Of a stretch of DNA of 25,558 bases, positions 20,590 to 25,558 are shown in pieces (the stretch's first letter is position 1; each line of letters begins with the position of its first letter). The position numbers and the translations under genes are program-made. Location of the stretch: the IMG/VR virus record IMGVR_UViG_3300012920_000234, positions 1 through 25,558 of that record; one strand, given 5' to 3'. Under the pieces are notes generated by a model. The model was not told where the DNA came from and ran no database searches. It saw only the letters and a list, made by a program, of their open reading frames with translations. This stretch comes from a virus.

Positions 20590-22112
20590 ATTCGTTTCTT
20601 TAATTTTAATTCGTTACTTAATAAATTTAACTTTGAATCATCAAATGATTCTTCAACCTTTTGCTCCACTTCTTCAACTTGAGGTGTTTCTTCTATAGCA
20701 ACTTCCGTCTCGAAAGCTTCTTTAGAACGAAGTGCAACGTCAGTATTAGCGTAAGCACCAACACCGACTATAGAAACATCAACAAGTCGACCAATTTTTT
20801 TAATCTCTCTTCTTGTTACATCTCCGTCTTTACTCCAGTCATCTTCTTCTACTGTAAAAGCAAATGAAGATTCATAAAGTAAACCTCGTTTCATTAATTC
20901 TGCTACATCATTACCTGTTGTTGTGTTAGGCAAAGTAGCATCGTATCGTAATCCTTTTTTATCTACAGATAGTTTTAAAGTACCACCCATATTTCTATCC
21001 AATATTAAGTTTGGATCGTGGTTAAAAGTTAAGATTACATTATCGTCTAAGCGACCATCAAAAGCATCAGGAGATATGGTTTCTCTAAAACCTAAATCTC
21101 TACTATCTGTGTCAAATAAAGCAGCATATCCACTAACTCTTTTTTCATCTTTATCTTCGTCTTTTGTGACTTTATATTCTGCTCTATATAATCTAATTTC
21201 TTTATTTTCCATAATATAGCTTTTTTCCTCTTTCATACTTTTCTTTACAGGATGATTACTTGGTAGTAAATCAGTATCGTGTTTACCTGAACGAAACTTT
21301 CCTTTTTCCATAGCATATAAGAAAGAGTTTACTCTTGCATAAGCCCATTGTTCAGGAGACTTTACACTAGGTCTTACAGATCCTGGATTTGTTTTGTAAG
21401 CACCTATACCTCTATTAAATACTTTACCTAACTTAGCAGGCGTTACTTTAGCGTTCCAAGAAAGATTTTTCTTACCAACTTTTTCATTGTGGTCTTCTGC
21501 TTTTTTCTGTAAACCTTTTTTTACTGCACCTGTTAAAGCTCTATCTTCATCATCTTCATCTTCATCATCTTTTTTATACATATTATCATTTACCTTACTC
21601 ATCACTTCTTTTGCTTGTTCGTGATTTTCAAAAGGCATATAATATGTTTTACCATCCATTGTGTGTTCGTGATAACCACTTGCACCTAATTCTTGAGCTT
21701 CTAGTTCAGCTTCTTTAATAGAGTCATATAATGGTAATTCTATACCATCAGTTATCATTGTACCTACTTTCATTCTGTTTTCTTCTTCTCTAGCTATCTC
21801 TTTAACTTTTTTCTTTGACCAACTAAATCCTGCGTTCCCGCCCCATAAAGCCCAAGCTATTCTCCAAGCTGTTGGACCACCATCATTTTCTTTGGCAGAA
21901 TAGTGTTTAGCCTTGTTGTTTTCGTGTCGGCTAAAAAAACTAAACATTCTTTTAATACTTGAGATACTTAAATCACCATTTATTATATCTCTAGCACGAG
22001 AAACACCTGTTTGAGTTCCACCTCTACCATACTCTTTTCTCCACTCTAAACCTTTACGAGCTTCTTCTTTCATTCCCTCAGTAGGGGTAGTATTTATATC
22101 ATTTAATGCCAC
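20586..22112 (-). CDS. Multidomain prohead protease (S78-type) with two N-terminal domains
   Basis: 508 residues from GTG 22112, two and a half times the HK97 protease. Domain 1 (about 8-105): TPTEGMKEEARKGLEWRKEY and RIAWALWGGNAGFSW, a phage domain known beside head genes. Short motif GYHEHTMDGKTYYMP (146-160). Domain 2 (about 192-290): LTGAVKKGLQKKAEDHN and SVRPSVKSPEQWAYARVN. Acidic linker 181-190. Domain 3 (about 304-465) is the protease: FNHDPNLILDR with His365, ESSFAF with Ser416, and RLVDVSIVGVGAY, where Asp445 may complete the triad. It should cut the capsid delta domain. No independent scaffold or minor head gene is seen, so the front domains may serve that role. Confidence 0.85.
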   Translation of the reverse strand: MALNDINTTPTEGMKEEARKGLEWRKEYGRGGTQTGVSRARDIINGDLSISSIKRMFSFFSRHENNKAKHYSAKENDGGPTAWRIAWALWGGNAGFSWSKKKVKEIAREEENRMKVGTMITDGIELPLYDSIKEAELEAQELGASGYHEHTMDGKTYYMPFENHEQAKEVMSKVNDNMYKKDDEDEDDEDRALTGAVKKGLQKKAEDHNEKVGKKNLSWNAKVTPAKLGKVFNRGIGAYKTNPGSVRPSVKSPEQWAYARVNSFLYAMEKGKFRSGKHDTDLLPSNHPVKKSMKEEKSYIMENKEIRLYRAEYKVTKDEDKDEKRVSGYAALFDTDSRDLGFRETISPDAFDGRLDDNVILTFNHDPNLILDRNMGGTLKLSVDKKGLRYDATLPNTTTGNDVAELMKRGLLYESSFAFTVEEDDWSKDGDVTRREIKKIGRLVDVSIVGVGAYANTDVALRSKEAFETEVAIEETPQVEEVEQKVEESFDDSKLNLLSNELKLKKRI

Positions 22113-22385
22113 TTAGTATATTGCTACTATATCTCTTGCAGTAGTGCTAGTCCTATAAACTCTATCTACATATATACCTTTTAAGAAAGTTCCTGAAGGT
22201 ACATTTTTGAGTATAACTGTTGAACCACCTGATAAATCAACTTTAACATTACCACCAGTTCCAATATATAATTCAGCTCTTTCTGAATCTAAATTTGAAC
22301 TATCATTTACTGTTACTGTTGCACCTAAATAACCTTTAGCTGTAATTCGTTTTCTTGTTCTTTTTTCGTCTTGACTTAGTGCCAT
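22113..22385 (-). CDS. Small beta-rich virion-type protein, unknown
   Basis: 90 residues. A basic N-terminus (KRTRKRITAKGYL) is followed by beta strands with GGNVKVDLSGGSTVILKNV and GTFLKGIYVDRVYRT. I know this G-x-V-x-VDL-x-GG...TF pattern from small proteins near portal and protease genes in marine phages, with no proven role. Possibly a head decoration or head fibre base; that is inference. It starts one base after the portal stop. Confidence 0.6.
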   Translation of the reverse strand: MALSQDEKRTRKRITAKGYLGATVTVNDSSNLDSERAELYIGTGGNVKVDLSGGSTVILKNVPSGTFLKGIYVDRVYRTSTTARDIVAIY

Positions 22386-22386
22386 T

Positions 22387-23643
22387 TTATTCTATATCTT
22401 TTCTTGTTGTTCCTTCGCCTAAACTATCTAAAGGCATCATATTACTTTGCATATAAACATTTTCACTTGCGCCACCCATAGAGTTCATATCTTCAAAAGA
22501 CCTAACTTCATCAGGCGAAATAACACCAATGTTTACAAGTGTTCTATAATAGTCTGCTCTTGACTTAGAGTCTCCTCTTAAAAGAGCAGTTAAGTTGAAT
22601 TTAAAATATTGTGAACCTTTCTTATTGAAAGGGATTAACTTTTGATTAAGTGCCATCTCAATACGCTTAATCCAAGGTGTAATAGTGTGTACCACAAAAT
22701 CTATTTGCTGTGCCTCTATGTTAGAATAGGTAGCGTTAGATAAATCGTTTACAAGATGGTTAGGTACTCTAAAAATTCTACAAATATCACTAATTTGATA
22801 TTGTCTAGTCTCTAAGAATTGTGCTTGATTGTTTGGAATCTGTCGTGGAGAGAAGTCCATTCCTTCTTCAAGTATTGCAGTTTTACCTGCATTGATAGAA
22901 CCACTATAAGTTTGATTCCAACTAGCTCTTAATCTCTTAGCAGTCTCAGGTTTTAATACTCCAGGATGTTTGAGGATTCCCCCGATAGAGGCTCCATTTT
23001 TGAAGAAAGAACCTGCAAATTGTTCTATAGATAAAGATATACCTAAAGACTCTGCTGCACTTTGTATTGGTGACTTACCCATAATACCATCACAAGACAA
23101 TCCTTTTATGTGAATCATATTCTCAGAAGTCACTTTACCAGTAATAGGATAAGGTATAGTTTCGTTTTGGTCTATTTCATAATAAACTTCTCTACCATCA
23201 GGTGATACATAGACACTTACATCATCACATTGGATAGGGATTATTTGAGTAGGTAGACCACCATTGTTTCTTTCTATGTAAGCATAAAAGTTACCATCTA
23301 AACAAAGGTCTACTAGGACTCTTTCAAAAAAGCTAAAAGAGTTATAGAGAGTTGAAGGTTGCTCTCCTACTAAAGAGTGAAGTGGATTATCAGATAATAT
23401 ATATCTTTTATCATTTGCATCTTTTTCGTATAACGAGATAGGTAGAGAAGCTATTGTTTCAGAGATTACTTTTACGCAACTCCAAACTGTTGAAAGTCTA
23501 AGAGCAGTATCTTTTGATATTACTTGATTTGATGAGTTTCCAAATACAGTTGGATTACCATACAAACTTGTGTTGTAAAACCTTTCCTCTTTCTTAGGTT
23601 CTACTTGTGGTTTTCTTCTGAAAAAATCTAATAGTGTTGCCAA
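22387..23643 (-). CDS. Portal protein, HK97 family
   Basis: 418 residues. WSCVKVISETIASLPISLYE, FYAYIERNNGGLPTQIIPI, NMIHIKGLSCDGIMGKSP and NLTALLRGDSKSRADYYRTL follow the HK97-type portal pattern (PF04860). The portal is the 12-fold ring through which DNA enters and leaves the head. The only available start that keeps the N-terminus MATLLDFFRRK is TTG at 23643; no in-frame ATG or GTG lies upstream in the gap. ACTAGGGATT before it is only weakly Shine-Dalgarno-like. A start this rare may lower portal synthesis. Confidence 0.9.
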   Translation of the reverse strand: MATLLDFFRRKPQVEPKKEERFYNTSLYGNPTVFGNSSNQVISKDTALRLSTVWSCVKVISETIASLPISLYEKDANDKRYILSDNPLHSLVGEQPSTLYNSFSFFERVLVDLCLDGNFYAYIERNNGGLPTQIIPIQCDDVSVYVSPDGREVYYEIDQNETIPYPITGKVTSENMIHIKGLSCDGIMGKSPIQSAAESLGISLSIEQFAGSFFKNGASIGGILKHPGVLKPETAKRLRASWNQTYSGSINAGKTAILEEGMDFSPRQIPNNQAQFLETRQYQISDICRIFRVPNHLVNDLSNATYSNIEAQQIDFVVHTITPWIKRIEMALNQKLIPFNKKGSQYFKFNLTALLRGDSKSRADYYRTLVNIGVISPDEVRSFEDMNSMGGASENVYMQSNMMPLDSLGEGTTRKDIE

Positions 23644-23708
23644 ATCCCTAGTGGTTTTAATGTACCTTATCCATATAGATATATATAAAGTGTGTTTTTG
23701 TGAACCCT

Positions 23709-24206
23709 TTATTTATATTTTTTTTTAAGATAATTTGTAATCCTTTGTAAGTACTTGTAAATCTGCCTTGGAGATACCTTTTTTATCTTAGCAATTTCAG
23801 TTACTTTTAGATTATAAACATATCTCATTTCAATTATTTCTCTTTCTTTTTTAGTAAGTAAGTGATGTATATCAATCCAAACTTTATCAGCTAAAGGATT
23901 GTACTCAGTATCGTCTATATCTATAAATGGTATTTGTTGTCTGTACTTCTTGTGAAATGGTGAAGTACTAGAGAATACTTGGTTTGTAATTATTCTAGCA
24001 ATATAGAATTTAAAGTGTCCTCTTTCGTGAATCGTTTGTATAGATTCATCATTTTGAGTTAATAGTATTAAACAAACCTCTTGAACTAAATCATCAACAA
24101 GGTAAAGGTTTTTATTGCTCCTGAGAACATTAGTACAAATCTCTCTAATAGAGTTGTATTCTTTTTCTATTATCTCATTCTTAGATAAAAAATATTTCTT
24201 TGTCAT
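23709..24206 (-). CDS. Phage sigma-70-like factor
   Basis: 165 residues from ATG 24206 (an in-frame GTG at 24221 is less likely). DDLVQEVCLILL (38-49) resembles sigma region 2 and LLTKKEREIIEMRY followed by VTEIAKIKKVSPRQIYKYLQRI (116-156) is a region 4 helix-turn-helix. It would bind core RNA polymerase or -35 DNA and direct transcription of some phage genes; an ECF-type sigma is the best comparison. It overlaps the terminase end by 26 bases. This placement between terminase and portal is notable. An anti-sigma or region-4-only regulator would be the alternative. Confidence 0.7.
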   Translation of the reverse strand: MTKKYFLSKNEIIEKEYNSIREICTNVLRSNKNLYLVDDLVQEVCLILLTQNDESIQTIHERGHFKFYIARIITNQVFSSTSPFHKKYRQQIPFIDIDDTEYNPLADKVWIDIHHLLTKKEREIIEMRYVYNLKVTEIAKIKKVSPRQIYKYLQRITNYLKKKYK

Positions 24207-25558
24207 CGTAAGCTGAGCCACCCTTATTCTTGTTTTCCATAGCTTCAGATAGTGCCATAAGACAAGCTATGACACCATCCACTTTTTCGTTTGATTTACT
24301 TTTATCTACCTTTACGTTAGCAGCAGGATCGAATGTAAGTACTACATTACTCATCATCCATCTTAGAACTGGATTACCTCCGTGTCTAACCTTACCACTT
24401 AATATTAATGTTTCAAATTCTTTTGTTGCAGGTGACATTGTTTTATAACCTTGACCTACAGGTATCATAGGACAACCTTCCTCAGTCAAGTCGATTACAA
24501 TTTGACTAGCGTTCCATCGATCATAAGCTACTATTTGAATATCAAATATCTCACTTAAATCTCGAATTTTTTGCTTAATGTAATTGTAATCACAAACGTC
24601 ACCAGGAGTATAGATTATGTACCCCTCTCTTTCCCACTTATCATAATTTACTTTATCTCTTTCTGACCTTTTCTTAGCATTCTCTTCAGGTATAAAAGAA
24701 TAGTTTATAATATCGTAACCACCCTCATCATCAGGGAACAATAAAGCTAAACAAGTAACATCTCTTGTACTTGCCAAGTCTAATCCTGCGTAACAAACTT
24801 TACCTCTTAAATTAGACTCATTTACTTCGTTTGCACAAGCCATCCATTTCTCGTCACTAATCCACTTAGTTTCATTAGCAACCCATTGACAAAGGTGAAG
24901 TCTACGAAACGTATTTTCGTATGAAGGCTCATTCTTAGCTTTAGTTGCTTGTTGCCTCATATACTCTTCTTTTATAATAGAACCATAGCCTGGATTAGCT
25001 TTCTTCCAAACCTCTTCGCTAAAAATATCATCTTCCTCATCAGCTTCAAATACAACTGCTAAGAACGATTCGTCTTTGATAGTACCATCAATTAATTTTT
25101 TAGAATAGTCATAAAGCTCTCTCGATATATGGTCTTTCTGATTACCTGCCCCTGCTGTAGTTATGCCTAACATTAGAGGCTCTTTTCTAGCACCCATAGA
25201 AGTAAGTAATACATCGTAGAGGTCACGATTCTTGTGCGAGTGAATCTCATCCAGTAAACAACAAGAGAGGTTTAGTCCGTGCTTGGTATCTGCATCAGCC
25301 GAAATAACTTTGTAGTACGATCCAACTTTATCGTAAGTAATTGAGTCACGATAAGTACCTGCTCTTTTGATAAGGTTAGGTTCTTGTAAAACCATTTGTT
25401 TAGCTATAGAGAAACTTAACCTAGCTTGTTCTTTGTCAGCAGCAGCCGATACAATCTCAGCACCTTTCTCTCCATCAGAGAAAAGCATATAGAGTGCTAT
25501 ACCAACCATCATCGTAGTCTTTCCATTCTTACGAGGAATGAAGATAAAGCACTGTCTA
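24181..25558 (-). CDS. terL: Terminase large subunit, C-terminal part (N-terminus outside the window)
   Basis: An open frame enters at the window edge; 15 codons precede the methionine at 25512, including FIPRKNGKTT, which is the Walker A motif, so that methionine is not the start. Counting from 25512: LLDEIHSH has Walker B Asp88-Glu89, and GITTAGAG is the coupling motif III. The nuclease domain has AGLDLAST (Asp245), AYDRWNA (Asp331) and KVDGVIA (Asp412), the three acidic residues that bind metal. This is the HK97-type Terminase_1 pattern. The enzyme cuts concatemers and pumps DNA into the prohead. The small subunit should lie beyond 25558. Confidence 0.95.
   Translation of the reverse strand, partial: RQCFIFIPRKNGKTTMMVGIALYMLFSDGEKGAEIVSAAADKEQARLSFSIAKQMVLQEPNLIKRAGTYRDSITYDKVGSYYKVISADADTKHGLNLSCCLLDEIHSHKNRDLYDVLLTSMGARKEPLMLGITTAGAGNQKDHISRELYDYSKKLIDGTIKDESFLAVVFEADEEDDIFSEEVWKKANPGYGSIIKEEYMRQQATKAKNEPSYENTFRRLHLCQWVANETKWISDEKWMACANEVNESNLRGKVCYAGLDLASTRDVTCLALLFPDDEGGYDIINYSFIPEENAKKRSERDKVNYDKWEREGYIIYTPGDVCDYNYIKQKIRDLSEIFDIQIVAYDRWNASQIVIDLTEEGCPMIPVGQGYKTMSPATKEFETLILSGKVRHGGNPVLRWMMSNVVLTFDPAANVKVDKSKSNEKVDGVIACLMALSEAMENKNKGGSAYDDKEIFFI

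Noticed and set aside
1-25558. CRISPR array, insertion sequence, integrase or attachment site
   Set aside because: No regularly spaced repeats, transposase or recombinase motifs, or paired att-like repeats were seen. The split repeat at 188-214 and 5992-6031 has no recombinase gene beside it.

Overview
This window is part of the genome of a tailed, siphovirus-type double-stranded DNA phage. It has an HK97-like head, a long tail with a tape measure protein, and no integrase in view. The host is very probably a member of the Bacteroidetes, most likely a flavobacterium. The DNA is strongly AT-rich, there are few Shine-Dalgarno sites, and the clearest promoter (TTG-N18-TATCTTTG, 489-517) fits the Bacteroidetes TTG / TAnnTTTG consensus. 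Several proteins, such as the DUF3127-type ssDNA-binding protein and the paired domains around the prohead protease, also resemble families I know from Bacteroidetes and marine phages. These are recognitions from memory; no search was run.

Layout. A GP88-like gene runs off the left edge on the minus strand (1-188). A non-coding divergent region (189-558) carries the early promoter and a CCCCTACC repeat cluster. The early operon runs on the plus strand (559-5979): a small unknown protein, a conserved phage protein of recombination modules, two tiny membrane peptides, a RecE/lambda-exonuclease-like nuclease, a stand-alone DnaA domain IV protein, an acidic protein and an SSB-like protein. A structured non-coding stretch ending in an intrinsic terminator follows (3408-3630). 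Then come a replication initiator, a DnaB-like ATPase, a helical protein and a PD-(D/E)XK-like protein. After a second terminator there is a MazG-like gene (6095-6382), which ends convergently against the late operon.

The late operon is entirely on the minus strand, so read it from 25558 down to 6379: terminase large subunit (its start lies outside the window), sigma-like factor, portal, small virion-type protein, multidomain prohead protease, major capsid protein, a terminator-like hairpin, connector, head closure, gp10-like protein, DUF3168-type tail completion protein, two paralogous tail tube proteins, a tail chaperone pair joined by a -1 frameshift at G GGA AAC, tape measure, a large tail tip/fibre protein, three small single-span membrane coiled-coil proteins, an M15 peptidase endolysin, a holin, an HNH nuclease, a T7 endonuclease I-like resolvase and a 33-residue ORF.

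How it works together. The early genes process DNA ends, coat ssDNA, and load and drive a helicase. No polymerase or primase is visible, so host enzymes probably copy the DNA. The sigma-like factor inside the packaging module may direct one class of phage transcripts. The late genes package DNA, build head and tail, then lyse the cell; the resolvase and HNH nuclease at the end of the operon may tidy branched DNA for packaging. The most notable items are the lambda-like slippery heptamer, the stand-alone DnaA DNA-binding domain, the candidate RNA at 3408-3630, a split repeat shared by 188-214 and 5992-6031, and a terminator whose loop supplies stop codons to both converging genes.
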